DNA of 12,755 bases, from the NCBI GenBank assembly GCA_028275145.1, contig JAQCNG010000136.1, positions 1 through 12,755 on the forward strand, read 5' to 3'. Origin of the DNA: Halovenus sp. (GTDB lineage: Archaea; Halobacteriota; Halobacteria; Halobacteriales; Haloarculaceae). Under the pieces are notes generated by a model. That model saw only the letters and a program-made list of their open reading frames with translations, had not been told where the DNA came from and did not search any database. Positions 1 through 7,294 of the stretch are shown piece after piece. Every line of letters begins with the position of its first letter. Position 1 is the stretch's first letter. A program made the position numbers and the translations under genes.

Positions 1-362
1 GCACGCTGGTCGGCGAGATATTCGCCCCCGAGCAGTCGGCCGCACCGGCGTTCTACCTCATCGGCTGGGGTGTGCCGACGCTCGATGCCGACTACGCGAT
101 GCGTGACTGGTTCGGGCCGGACGCGAACTCCAAGATGGCAAACGACGAGCAGATAGAGAATCTGCTCGAACAGGCCACCAACACGACCGACCCGGAGGAG
201 CGCCGGGATATCCTCCAGCAGGCGAACGCGCGTGCCCGCGACCAGGCCTACCGGGTGTTCCTCCACCAGCAGTTCAGCCTCTACGGCTACAACAGCGACA
301 TCGCGTGGGAGCCCCGGTCGGACGAGGACATCCTCGTCGAGGAGATGTCCAGCGCGCAGTAG
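1..362 (+). CDS. Peptide ABC transporter substrate-binding protein, C-terminal part (family 5)
   Basis: The gene enters from the left edge. The reading frame starts at base 3 and is open to a TAG at 360-362, giving about 119 residues. A GTG at 72 could be mistaken for a start, but the coding frame clearly continues upstream of it. The segment around AFYLIGWGVPTLDADY, followed by DWFGPDANSK, resembles the late part of SBP_bac_5 (DppA/OppA-like) proteins, where a 'GWG...DADY' stretch precedes the C-terminal helices. The EQATNTTDPEERRDILQQAN stretch matches the usual 'EAR...D..ER..LY.QAQ' helix near the end of these receptors. By family, this protein sits outside the membrane as a lipoprotein and delivers peptides (less often sugars or nickel) to the permeases encoded immediately downstream. 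The signal peptide and lipobox lie outside the window. Family assignment is fairly secure; the exact ligand cannot be read. Confidence 0.82.
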   Translation, partial: TLVGEIFAPEQSAAPAFYLIGWGVPTLDADYAMRDWFGPDANSKMANDEQIENLLEQATNTTDPEERRDILQQANARARDQAYRVFLHQQFSLYGYNSDIAWEPRSDEDILVEEMSSAQ

Positions 363-378
363 TTGAACCGACCGCGGG

Positions 379-386
379 ATTTTAAT
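379..386 (+). promoter_or_regulatory. Possible TATA-like box upstream of dppB
   Basis: An ATTTTAAT stretch stands out in GC-rich sequence between the receptor stop (362) and the dppB ATG (417). Its centre is about 34 nt before the ATG. A transcript starting 25-27 nt downstream of the box would carry a leader of fewer than 10 nt. It may boost permease/ATPase transcription apart from read-through from the receptor gene, or its T-run may partly terminate the receptor transcript. This is inferred from position and base composition only. Confidence 0.35.
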
Positions 387-416
387 CCTATGACCGCGAA
401 CAAAATCTAACTCCCG

Positions 417-1409
417 ATGCAATACGGACGCTTTCTCCTGCGACGTGTCGTCCACAGCGTGTTCGTCATCTGGGGGGCCGCCACCGTCGTCTTCATGTTG
501 CGGTTCCTCACACCGGGAGACCCGGTCACGGCACTCGCGCCGCCGGACGCCGGCGACGAGGTCCGCGCGGCGCTCGAACGGCGACTCGGACTGGACGACC
601 CCATTCACATCCAGTACTTCGATTACATCACCGACCTGATGGTCGGCGACTTCGGCAAGTCGATGGAGGTTCTCGACCGGTCGGTGCTTGACTGGATCTT
701 CTGGACCCGGTTTCTGCGCAGCGTCGAACTGGCTATCTCGGCGACGGTTGTCGCAATCGTCATCGCTATTCCGCTGGGGGTCATCAGCGCTCGCCGCCGC
801 CACACGGTGTCGGACTACAGCGCGACGCTGTTCTCCCTCGGCGGCATCTCGACGCCGAACTTCTGGCTGGGGCTGATGCTCATCCTGCTGATTGCGGTGC
901 CGGTGGGGTTCATCCCGACAGGAACCCCCGGTCCGTTGCTCCACGAGGCTGTCGGTGACCTGCTCGCTGGCGACCCGGGTACGCTGGGTGACTGGCTCCG
1001 GTTCATGCTCCTGCCGGCCATCACCCTCGGGACGTACTTCACAGCCCTGCTCACGCGGCTGACCAGAAGCGGGATGCTCGAGGAGATCGGCAAGGCCTAC
1101 GTCAAGGCCACCCGTGCAAAGGGACTCCCCGAGACGCTCACGATGTACCGTCACGTGCTCCGGAACACGCTCATCCCCATCGTGACCATCCTCGGACTAC
1201 AGCTCGGAACGCTCATCGGCGGGGCTATCATCACCGAAACCGTCTTCGAGTGGAACGGGCTCGGACAGCTGCTCATCGAGCGCATCAACGCGCGTGACTG
1301 GACCATGATACAGGGTATCGTCATCATCATCGCGATCGGTTTCGTCACCATCAACACCATCGTCGACCTCCTGTACGCGTATCTGGACCCGCGGGTGATG
1401 GACGAGTGA
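417..1409 (+). CDS. dppB: Peptide ABC transporter permease, DppB/OppB type
   Basis: This 330-residue protein has the length and hydrophobic pattern of DppB permeases. TM1 is near residues 9-29, followed by an external loop containing LTPGDPVTAL. Further membrane segments lie near 103-125, 135-165, 195-215, 250-273 and 298-320. The cytoplasmic EAA loop that contacts the ATPase is recognisable at about 228-252 (YVKATRAKGLPETL...RHVLRNTLIPI). The C-terminal YAYLDPRV is a family hallmark. By family, it forms the translocation pore in the cytoplasmic membrane with DppC and is powered by DppD/DppF. It begins 54 bp after the receptor gene, probably from a near-leaderless start at ATG 417. DppC follows after 58 bp. 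The substrate could be di- or oligopeptides; nickel or other small solutes cannot be excluded from sequence alone. Confidence 0.93.
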   Translation: MQYGRFLLRRVVHSVFVIWGAATVVFMLRFLTPGDPVTALAPPDAGDEVRAALERRLGLDDPIHIQYFDYITDLMVGDFGKSMEVLDRSVLDWIFWTRFLRSVELAISATVVAIVIAIPLGVISARRRHTVSDYSATLFSLGGISTPNFWLGLMLILLIAVPVGFIPTGTPGPLLHEAVGDLLAGDPGTLGDWLRFMLLPAITLGTYFTALLTRLTRSGMLEEIGKAYVKATRAKGLPETLTMYRHVLRNTLIPIVTILGLQLGTLIGGAIITETVFEWNGLGQLLIERINARDWTMIQGIVIIIAIGFVTINTIVDLLYAYLDPRVMDE

Positions 1410-1467
1410 ACAGGGCCGACCACAGAGAGCGTAACAGATCAACAATGACAACCGCAGTGAGAGACAG

Positions 1468-2568
1468 ATGATATCGGACCGTGTAAAGGCGAGCCTGAAA
1501 CGGGAGTTCTACCAGAGTCGGGCAGCACAGGTGGGGCTCGCGCTGGTGGTGATTATCACCCTCATGGCGGTGTTCGCGCCGATGATTGCCCCCCACGACC
1601 CGACTACTCAGCGCGTCGGCACGGGCGACACCGCGGAGTTGACCGACCTCCCGCCGATCAGCCCCGTTCCAGGTCACGAGTTCGTCGGCACGAGAGAACA
1701 GAGTATCGTGAACGAGACGACCGGGGAGTTCAGAAACGTGCAGGTGGAGGTGCCCGCGAACGCGAGTCACCCGCTCGGCACGAACGAGCGGGGTCAGGAT
1801 ATCCTCTCACGGGTAATCTACGGGGCCCGGGTGTCGATGCTGGTGGGTATACTGGGGGCGGCGCTGGCGGCGATTGTCGGTGTCCCGTACGGACTCGTCG
1901 CGGGTTACTTCGGCGGCCGACTCGACGACGGACTGATGCGAATCGGCGACGTTATGCTCGCCTTTCCGTCGCTCGTGCTGGCCATCGCGCTCATCGGTGT
2001 GTTCCGGGACTCCGGCTTTCACACGACCGACCTGCCGGACCCGTTCGTCGCGGCCGCGCAGGCGGATGCCATCCCGAACATCCTGATACCGCGGTCGGGA
2101 CACGTCGCGACGATGCCCGAGGCGACCACGTTCCCGGTGACGGTGACACTGGTGGTGGCGCTGGTCAACTGGGTGTGGTTCGCCCGCATCGCCCGGGGCG
2201 AGGCACTCAGCATCCGCGCCGAGGAGTACGTCACCGCCGCGCGGGGCCTCGGGGCGAGCAACACGACCATCCTCCGCCAGCACATCCTGCCAAACGCCAT
2301 CACGCCAATCATCGTGCTGGCGACCATCCAGGTGGCCTTTATTATCCTGCTCGAGGCCTCGCTGTCGTTTCTGGGCTTTTCGGGCACCAACCTCACCTGG
2401 GGGGCGGACATCCAGCAGGGCCGGAACGGGCTGAGCAGCGGCAAGTGGTGGGTGTCGACGATGCCCGGACTGGCGATTGTCCTCGCGGTCGTCGGGGTGA
2501 ATCTGCTCGGTGACTGGCTCCGTGACGCGCTCGACCCGGGTATCCAGGGCGAGAGTGGGGGTGTCTGA
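1468..2568 (+). CDS. dppC: Peptide ABC transporter permease, DppC/OppC type, with enlarged external loops
   Basis: This is the second permease subunit, partner of DppB. At 366 residues it is longer than typical bacterial DppC (about 300). An OppC N-terminal domain lies at residues 10-45 with TM1 at about 20-40 and the APMIAPHDP motif. HPLGTNERGQDILSRVIYGAR (101-121) is the classic entry to the transport domain. The EAA loop is at about 252-280 (EYVTAARGLGASNT...ILPNAITPI). The protein ends with GDWLRDALDP, typical of the family. The extra length sits in two probably external stretches, about 44-100 and 180-222. The first contains Asn-X-Ser/Thr sequons at N82 and N98 that could be glycosylated in archaea. 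The ATG at 1468 is preferred because no in-frame start lies just upstream and the N-terminus matches the family. The stop is 1 bp before the dppD ATG, indicating one transcript. Confidence 0.92.
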   Translation: MISDRVKASLKREFYQSRAAQVGLALVVIITLMAVFAPMIAPHDPTTQRVGTGDTAELTDLPPISPVPGHEFVGTREQSIVNETTGEFRNVQVEVPANASHPLGTNERGQDILSRVIYGARVSMLVGILGAALAAIVGVPYGLVAGYFGGRLDDGLMRIGDVMLAFPSLVLAIALIGVFRDSGFHTTDLPDPFVAAAQADAIPNILIPRSGHVATMPEATTFPVTVTLVVALVNWVWFARIARGEALSIRAEEYVTAARGLGASNTTILRQHILPNAITPIIVLATIQVAFIILLEASLSFLGFSGTNLTWGADIQQGRNGLSSGKWWVSTMPGLAIVLAVVGVNLLGDWLRDALDPGIQGESGGV

Positions 2569-2569
2569 G

Positions 2570-3745
2570 ATGGCCGAACCACTGCTGCGCGTCGAGAACC
2601 TCAGCACCCGGTTTTTCACCGAGGAGGGACAGGTAAACGCCGTCGAGGGGGTCTCCTTCGAGGTCGAGCAGGGCGAGGTGTTCGGCATCGTCGGCGAGTC
2701 GGGGTCGGGCAAGTCCGTCACCGCGCTCTCCCTGGTCGACCTCGTGGAGTCGCCCGGCCGGGTGACCGACGGCTCGGTGTGGTTCCGCAAGCCCGACCTC
2801 GCCGAGCGCATCCGCGAGGACGACCCCGAAGCGGCGACGGAGGCCGTCGACGGCGAGATGGTCGACATCAGGCAACTCGACGAGAACGAGCGCCGGGCGC
2901 TCCGTGGGACGGACTTTGCGATGATCTTCCAGGACCCCACGAGCAGTTTCAACCCCTCGATCACCGTCGGCACACAGATCGCCGAGGCCGTCGAGGTGCA
3001 ACGGCGCGCGGAGGCAAACCCCCGGACGCTGCGCTCGCGGACCCAGGGGTTCGGGCTGATGAAGTTTCTCACCACGTCGATGGTGCCCACCGTCGACTAC
3101 GTCAGCGAGGAGTCCCGCGAGCGGGCCGTCGAGTTGCTCGACACCGTGGGTATCCCCGACCCCGCCGAGCGCGCCACCGAGTACCCCTACCAGTTCTCCG
3201 GCGGGATGCTCCAGCGGGCGATGATCGCACAGGCACTGGCCAGCGAGCCGTCGGTGCTGGTCGCCGACGAGCCGACAACCGCGCTCGATGTCACAATCCA
3301 GGCCCAGATACTCAACACGATGGCGGACCTGCAGGAGGAGTACGGCATGACGACGGTGCTCATCACGCACAATCTGGGTGTCATCGCGCGGATGTGCGAC
3401 CAGGTCGGGGTGATGTACGCCGGCGAACTCGTGGAGCGGGGCACCCTGGGGGACCTCTTCGAGCGCCCCACCCACCCCTACACAAAGGGGCTACTCGGGA
3501 GCAGCCCCAGCCTCGAGGACGCGACCAAGCGCCTCCAGCCGATCGAGGGCAACGTCCCGAGCCTGCTCGACGAGGAGATGGAAGACCGGTGTTACTTTGC
3601 GGATCGGTGTCCAAAGGCGATGGAGGACTGTCTCCAGGACCCGCCCGAGTTCGACGCCGACGGGAGCCAACACCACCGCGCAAAGTGCTACCTGGCCGAC
3701 CACGGGTACGAGTCCGCACTGCCGGAGGGGTACTTCGATGAGTAG
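2570..3745 (+). CDS. dppD: Peptide ABC transporter ATP-binding protein, DppD/OppD type
   Basis: This 391-residue cytoplasmic ATPase pairs with DppF to drive peptide import. The motifs are complete: Walker A GESGSGKS (42-49), Q-loop Gln121 in [11 protein letters not shown], signature FSGGMLQR (209-216), Walker B VLVADEPT (229-236) with catalytic Glu234, and switch His267. The oligopeptide-specific C-terminus follows, with HPYTKGLL and four cysteines (341, 347, 354, 373) in the CYFADRCP...C...C pattern. That pattern binds an iron-sulfur cluster in some relatives. Two stretches are longer than in bacterial homologues: an acidic one at about 75-108 and one in the helical subdomain at about 141-182. 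The start is ATG 2570, 1 bp after the dppC stop; an in-frame GTG at 2510 lies inside dppC and would add a non-homologous extension. The end overlaps dppF by 8 bp, so translation is probably coupled. Confidence 0.94.
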   Translation: MAEPLLRVENLSTRFFTEEGQVNAVEGVSFEVEQGEVFGIVGESGSGKSVTALSLVDLVESPGRVTDGSVWFRKPDLAERIREDDPEAATEAVDGEMVDIRQLDENERRALRGTDFAMIFQDPTSSFNPSITVGTQIAEAVEVQRRAEANPRTLRSRTQGFGLMKFLTTSMVPTVDYVSEESRERAVELLDTVGIPDPAERATEYPYQFSGGMLQRAMIAQALASEPSVLVADEPTTALDVTIQAQILNTMADLQEEYGMTTVLITHNLGVIARMCDQVGVMYAGELVERGTLGDLFERPTHPYTKGLLGSSPSLEDATKRLQPIEGNVPSLLDEEMEDRCYFADRCPKAMEDCLQDPPEFDADGSQHHRAKCYLADHGYESALPEGYFDE

Positions 3746-5039
3746 TGACACGCCCGACTACGGGTTCACCGGGTCGACAGACGGCGAGGACGGCGAGGTG
3801 CTCCTGTCCGTGCAGGCGCTGAAAAAGTACTTCGACGAGGGTGTCTCGCTGCTGGACCGGATACTCGGGGGTGGAACAAACGCGGTGCGCGCAGTCGACG
3901 GTGTTAGCTTCGACGTCCGCCGGGGCGAGACGCTGGGGCTGGTCGGCGAGTCGGGGTGTGGCAAATCCACCGTCGGCGAGACGATTCTGCGACTGCAGGA
4001 ACCCACCGCCGGGTCAGTTTCCTTCGAGGGCGAGAATCTCAGTAACAGAGACGGGCTCACCGAGTTCCGCCGCAACGCCCAGATACTGTTCCAGGACCCG
4101 TTTTCGAGTCTCGACCCACGGATGCCGGTCGGTGACAGCATCCGCCAGCCCCTCGATATCCACGACTGGCCCTGGGACGGCGAGGGCGACGAGACCGAGC
4201 GCAAACAGCAACGCGTCGAGCAGTTGATGGAGCGGGTCGGGCTCTCGGCGGACCAGCTCGACCGCTATCCCAGCGAGTTCTCCGGTGGCCAGCTCCAGCG
4301 CATCGGCATCGCCCGTGCGCTCGCGCTCGACCCCGATTTCATCGTGCTCGACGAACCGACCAGCGCGCTCGATGTCAGTGTCCAGGCCCAGATTCTCAAC
4401 CTGCTCGCCGACCTGCAGTCCGAGTTCGGGCTCACATACCTGTTCATCAGCCACGACCTCGGTGTGATCCGGTACATCTGTGACCGCATCGTGGTGATGT
4501 ACCTGGGCGAGATAGTCGAGACTGCCCCCGCTGAACAGCTGTTTACCGACCCCCAGCACCCCTACACGAAGGCGCTCTTGGAGAGTGTCCCCCGTGTGGA
4601 TTTAAAAGAGCGCGAGCGGGATATCGACCCGCTCGCGGGTGACGTCCCGTCGCCGCGCAACCCACCATCGGGCTGTCGGTTCCGCACCCGGTGTCCGGAG
4701 GTTATCCCGCCCGCCGACCTCGACATCGACCAGGCGGCGTTTCGCGATATCATGGACGTCCGCGACCGGGTTGCCGACCGGGAGATCGCCGTCGAGAAGG
4801 TGCGGAACACGGTCACCGAGGAGGGCGGTCAGGACAGACCGCGCGTCGCCGACCGGCTGTACGACCGCCTCGTCGACAACGAGTTGCCCCCCGAAGAGCG
4901 CGAGTACGTCCGGGAGGGGTTACAGGCCGTCGCTGCCGGCGACTGGGACCGGGCCGGCGAGCACCTGCGCGAGCGCTACGAGTCGGTCTGTGAGACCGAC
5001 CACCCGACCGGCCAGGTCTCGTGTCACCTCGTCGAGTAG
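3738..5039 (+). CDS. dppF: Peptide ABC transporter ATP-binding protein, DppF/OppF type, with C-terminal insertion
   Basis: This is the second ATPase of the importer, 433 residues against about 330 for most bacterial DppF. The motifs are complete: Walker A GESGCGKS (70-77), Q-loop Gln119 in [12 protein letters not shown], signature FSGGQLQR (181-188), Walker B FIVLDEPT (201-208) with Glu206, and switch His239 in [19 protein letters not shown] introduces the oligopeptide C-terminal domain. Here the cysteine cluster is split: CRFRTRCP (C313, C319) is followed by about 98 charged residues before C418 and C429, rather than the usual short spacing. The inserted segment (about 321-415) is helical-looking and rich in Asp, Glu and Arg. 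The start is ATG 3738, overlapping the last 8 bp of dppD. The extra region could be a haloarchaeal feature of this subunit; its role is unknown. Confidence 0.93.
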   Translation: MSSDTPDYGFTGSTDGEDGEVLLSVQALKKYFDEGVSLLDRILGGGTNAVRAVDGVSFDVRRGETLGLVGESGCGKSTVGETILRLQEPTAGSVSFEGENLSNRDGLTEFRRNAQILFQDPFSSLDPRMPVGDSIRQPLDIHDWPWDGEGDETERKQQRVEQLMERVGLSADQLDRYPSEFSGGQLQRIGIARALALDPDFIVLDEPTSALDVSVQAQILNLLADLQSEFGLTYLFISHDLGVIRYICDRIVVMYLGEIVETAPAEQLFTDPQHPYTKALLESVPRVDLKERERDIDPLAGDVPSPRNPPSGCRFRTRCPEVIPPADLDIDQAAFRDIMDVRDRVADREIAVEKVRNTVTEEGGQDRPRVADRLYDRLVDNELPPEEREYVREGLQAVAAGDWDRAGEHLRERYESVCETDHPTGQVSCHLVE

Positions 5040-5057
5040 CGCCCGGGACCACCGCAC

Positions 5058-5063
5058 TTTTGT
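5058..5063 (+). promoter_or_regulatory. TATA-like box for the 5086 gene
   Basis: TTTTGT lies 28 nt (first T to A of the ATG) before the start codon at 5086. This is where the TATA box of a leaderless haloarchaeal transcript should be. The same hexamer occurs in nearly the same position before the HtpX-like gene. It may also help terminate transcripts from dppF. Inference from position; weak by itself. Confidence 0.4.
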
Positions 5064-5085
5064 CTGCTGTCCTCCTGTCGGGGAC

Positions 5086-5559
5086 ATGAACGAGACAGAG
5101 GGGCTCCCGGAGTCGGCGTCGGAGACGTGGTATCAACTCGTCGACGAGGCCGAGAAACAGGCCGAGGAGTACCACGACCGGGGCTGGACGGCGATGGCTG
5201 TTCATCCGGGTGACATCACCCCGGTGGACACGGACGACCAGTTCGGGCTGAACGCGCTCGCGCCCGACAGCGAGTACGACCGCGTGCGCTCGCTGGTCGC
5301 CGGCCACACGTTCGACCGGTCACACGTCTACCGGCGGACCGACGGTGACCTGCGGTTTTTCCTGTGTGTCTTCGAGTCGACCGCGGACGAGGTTGCGGTG
5401 CTCGTGCCGGCGTACGTCACGGAGACCGAACTCGAGATGCTGTTCCCCCGGGCCCAGGAGACAGGCGAGATACACGTGCTCGTCCGCCCACTGGAGTACG
5501 AGGAGCGCGCGACCCTGACCGTCGCCGACCCGGACCTCTTTTTCGACCCCGAGGTGTGA
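5086..5559 (+). CDS. Uncharacterised haloarchaeal-type acidic protein
   Basis: I do not recognise a named family with certainty. The 157-residue product is soluble, strongly acidic, and has no signal peptide or membrane segment. An N-terminal helix (about 10-32, TWYQLVDEAEKQAEEYHDRGW) is followed by alternating strands and helices. These include MAVHPGDITPVD (37-48), a hydrophobic FFLCVFES (91-98), AVLVPAYV (104-111), a helix TETELEMLFPRAQETG (112-127), and a final strand HVLVRPLEY. It ends with DPDLFFDPEV. The HPGD...FGLNALAPD arrangement and overall fold impression resemble small conserved proteins seen in many haloarchaeal genomes with no assigned function. It lies 46 bp after dppF but has its own promoter-like box, so it need not belong to the transport operon. 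ATG 5086 is chosen because the box spacing fits leaderless initiation and the upstream frame reads through dppF. Confidence 0.8.
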   Translation: MNETEGLPESASETWYQLVDEAEKQAEEYHDRGWTAMAVHPGDITPVDTDDQFGLNALAPDSEYDRVRSLVAGHTFDRSHVYRRTDGDLRFFLCVFESTADEVAVLVPAYVTETELEMLFPRAQETGEIHVLVRPLEYEERATLTVADPDLFFDPEV

Positions 5560-5573
5560 GCGGGTCGCCCCCG

Positions 5574-5593
5574 CGGCGGCCCGGTGGCCGCCG
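5574..5593 (+). terminator. GC-rich hairpin with nearby T-tract
   Basis: A perfect 8-bp inverted repeat (CGGCGGCC, loop CGGT, GGCCGCCG) sits 14 bp after the stop codon of the 5086 gene. Ten bases further on is a T5 run (5603-5607). It could fold in the 3' UTR and mark the transcript end. Archaeal termination relies mainly on U-tracts rather than hairpins, so the stem may instead protect the 3' end or arise by chance in GC-rich DNA. Confidence 0.35.
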
Positions 5594-5602
5594 ACCACGG
5601 TG

Positions 5603-5608
5603 TTTTTG
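5603..5608 (+). promoter_or_regulatory. T-rich box upstream of endA
   Basis: TTTTTG lies 30 nt (first T) before the endA ATG at 5633, the position of a TATA box for a leaderless mRNA. The same T-run could serve as terminator for the preceding gene. It supports ATG 5633 over the in-frame GTG at 5600, which lies on the edge of this box. Confidence 0.4.
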
Positions 5609-5632
5609 CCGGTCGGCGACCCCTACAGAGAC

Positions 5633-6745
5633 ATGGACGTCACGTTCGACGGACAGCGACTCCGGGCCGGCAGGGAGGCCCGCGAGCAGTTCTACGACTC
5701 CCGGGGGTACGGCAGGCCCCGGGGGGGAGAGCTGGAACTCGCGCCGGTCGAGGCTGCACACCTCCTGTTTCGCGGAGACATCGACAGCGTGCGCGACCAG
5801 CGAGAGAGCCAGAACCGGCTCGGCTTCGAGAGCCTGCTCGCCTCGACGGCCGTCTCGGAGGTGTCCTTTTTTGTCTACAAGGACCTCCGGGACCGGGGGT
5901 TCTACCTCTCGCCCGCCCGCGGGTCCGGGGACGATACCGACAGGCCGTCGGCCCAGCAGCCGACAGGTGACGCCGACAGCGAGGGCGCACCCGGCGAGTT
6001 TGTTGTCTACCCGCGAGGGCAGGGCCCCTGGGACGACACGGTGGCCTACCGGGTGCGGGCGGTCAGCGAGCGCGAGGACGTGCCCGCGCGTGAACTGCGG
6101 ACACTGGTCGAGCGCGCCGACAGCGAGGGGGCAACGGCCGTGCTCGCCGTCGTCGACGAGGAGAGCGAGGTGACCTACCTCGAACTCGCCGCACAGGGAA
6201 TCGAGGGGGCAACAGACCACACGCTCCCGTCGGTGCAGGGGACGCTCCTCTCGGACCGGGTGCTGGTGGCCGACCCGCCCGCCGTGCTGTACGAGCGGGC
6301 CTTCTACGGTCAGCAACTCGACCCGGAGGGACAGGTCCAGCTCTCGCTGGTCGAGGCCGCCTATCTGGCCGACACGGGGACCCTCGAGGTCGACGAATCA
6401 CAGGAGGGCGACCCCGTGGACCGGCTGCGCGACCGGGGCAGGGCCGTCGAGGGCGCGCGGTTCGACCGTCGCCTGCAGGTCTACAGCGCGCTCCGGAAGG
6501 CGGGCGTCGTCCCGAAGACGGGGTTCAAGTTCGGCGCGGACTTCCGGACCTACGCCGAGGTGACGTCCGTCGAGGAGCTCGGTCACTCCGAGTTGCTGGT
6601 GCGGGTGCTGCCGGCCGAGCACGTCTTTGCCCCCCGTGACCTCGCGCTGGACGTGCGGCTGGCACACGGCGTCCGCAAGCGCATGGTCTTTGCACTCGCC
6701 GGCGAGGGGCTGTCGTGGCTCGTTGCCGAGCGGCTCACCCCCTGA
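5633..6745 (+). CDS. endA: tRNA-intron lyase (tRNA-splicing endonuclease), two-repeat type
   Basis: EndA cuts the bulge-helix-bulge at both intron borders of precursor tRNAs, leaving a 2',3'-cyclic phosphate and a 5'-OH. The 370-residue protein contains two tandem endonuclease-like units. The N-terminal unit (about 1-95) has GELELAPVEAAHLLFRGDI. The C-terminal unit (about 215-370) has the matching GQVQLSLVEAAYLADTGTL and the active site: Tyr307 (ADFRTY), His318 (LGHSELLV) and Lys349 (HGVRKR). Their spacing agrees with the archaeal catalytic triad. The N-terminal copy seems to lack the triad, as expected for the two-repeat homodimeric enzymes of euryarchaea. A Gly/Asp/Ser-rich linker lies at about 96-121. 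ATG 5633 is preferred over GTG 5600 because of the promoter spacing and because the protein begins naturally with MDVTFDGQRL. No tRNA gene is adjacent. Confidence 0.92.
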   Translation: MDVTFDGQRLRAGREAREQFYDSRGYGRPRGGELELAPVEAAHLLFRGDIDSVRDQRESQNRLGFESLLASTAVSEVSFFVYKDLRDRGFYLSPARGSGDDTDRPSAQQPTGDADSEGAPGEFVVYPRGQGPWDDTVAYRVRAVSEREDVPARELRTLVERADSEGATAVLAVVDEESEVTYLELAAQGIEGATDHTLPSVQGTLLSDRVLVADPPAVLYERAFYGQQLDPEGQVQLSLVEAAYLADTGTLEVDESQEGDPVDRLRDRGRAVEGARFDRRLQVYSALRKAGVVPKTGFKFGADFRTYAEVTSVEELGHSELLVRVLPAEHVFAPRDLALDVRLAHGVRKRMVFALAGEGLSWLVAERLTP

Positions 6746-6747
6746 TA

Positions 6748-6850
6748 CGTTCGTTCGTGATTATTTTCGTGGCCAGGTCACAGATAGGTCTGTCAGGGCG
6801 TGATACACGCAATTTGTGTCACCAAGGCGGTAAGGGGTCACGAACGACCG
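6748..6850. repeat. Inverted repeat arms flanking the endA-regulator intergenic region
   Basis: CGTTCGTTCGTGA (6748-6760) and TCACGAACGACCG (6838-6850) are complementary at 12 of 13 positions, with 77 bp between the arms. The left arm starts just 3 bp after the endA stop; the right arm ends about 45 bp before the TATA-like box of the winged-helix gene. They could be binding half-sites for a dimeric regulator or ends of a long stem. No function is established. Confidence 0.4.
6800..6822. promoter_or_regulatory. Imperfect palindrome/hairpin, possible operator
   Basis: GTGATACA (6800-6807) can pair with TGTGTCAC (6815-6822) around a 7-nt loop, with one G-U pair. It lies inside the larger inverted repeat and about 75-95 nt before the TATA-like box of the winged-helix gene. 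The nearby GGTCAC words at 6776 and 6836 share the GTCAC core. It could be an operator or a 3' hairpin of endA. Confidence 0.3.
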
Positions 6851-6894
6851 TATGAGGGGCTGGTCGACCCCCGTTCGGACCGATCGGTGAAACG

Positions 6895-6900
6895 TTTATC
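6895..6900 (+). promoter_or_regulatory. TATA-like box for the winged-helix regulator
   Basis: TTTATC begins 30 nt before the GTG at 6925 and is preceded by a purine-rich GAAACG that fits a BRE element. The spacing predicts a leaderless transcript beginning at or next to the GTG, which decides the start of the gene. Confidence 0.5.
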
Positions 6901-6924
6901 TTCACAGCAGCAGTTGTCCCAGCC

Positions 6925-7275
6925 GTGGAGGGTGAATGGTCTGTCGAGGACGTGCTCGACACGATGGGTGACGACTACGCCCGGCAGATTCTGGCGGCAC
7001 TGAGCCACGAGCCCCGGCCGGCAAAGGAGCTCGCCGAGGTGTGTGACATCTCGTTGCCGACGGTGTACCGCCGACTCGAACGGCTCGAGGAGCAAGAGCT
7101 CGTGAGCAGCCACACGGAGACCGACGACGACGGCAACGAGTTCCGGCTCCACGAGTGTAACTTCGAGAGCACGGTCATCTCGCTCGACGACGAGGAGTAC
7201 GACGTCCGCATCTACCGCAGGAGGAAGCTGCCCGGCCGCTTCTCCCGGCTCTGGGACGACCTGCAGGTGGAGTGA
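6925..7275 (+). CDS. Small winged helix-turn-helix transcriptional regulator (ArsR-like)
   Basis: This is a 116-residue acidic DNA-binding protein. After a short N-terminal helix with VLDTMGDDYARQILAAL (10-26), a helix-turn-helix spans about 32-53 (PAKELAEVCDISLPTVYRRL), with a wing region at about 60-78 (SSHTETDDDGNEFRL). The pattern belongs to the broad ArsR/winged-helix group common in haloarchaea. No metal-binding cysteine pair typical of metal sensors is visible; C40 and C78 are isolated. The C-terminal part, rich in basic residues (YRRRKLPGRFSRLWDDL), may mediate dimerisation or partner contact. The start is a GTG, supported by the TATA-like box 27 nt upstream. The gene runs tail-to-tail with the histidine kinase, 19 bp apart. 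The repeats upstream may be its own operator, but that is inference, and its targets are unknown. Confidence 0.85.
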   Translation: MEGEWSVEDVLDTMGDDYARQILAALSHEPRPAKELAEVCDISLPTVYRRLERLEEQELVSSHTETDDDGNEFRLHECNFESTVISLDDEEYDVRIYRRRKLPGRFSRLWDDLQVE

Positions 7276-7294
7276 GACGCTCGTCGACCCGGAG

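Noticed and set aside
390..410. Six-codon ORF (MTANKI) ahead of dppB
   Set aside because: Too short to judge; if the box at 379-386 is the promoter, the ATG at 390 lies upstream of the expected transcript start.
1445..1471. Eight-codon ORF (MTTAVRDR) whose stop overlaps the dppC ATG as ATGA
   Set aside because: The ATGA overlap could allow coupling, but such short frames are common by chance and nothing else supports it.
1807..3090. Long open frame on the minus strand opposite dppC/dppD
   Set aside because: It is antisense to two well-supported genes, has low-complexity Arg/Ser/Pro and His-rich composition, and matches no family; a typical GC-rich shadow.
6800..7003. 67-codon plus-strand frame before the winged-helix gene
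   Set aside because: Overlaps the promoter and the regulator's coding start, with basic composition unlike its neighbours.
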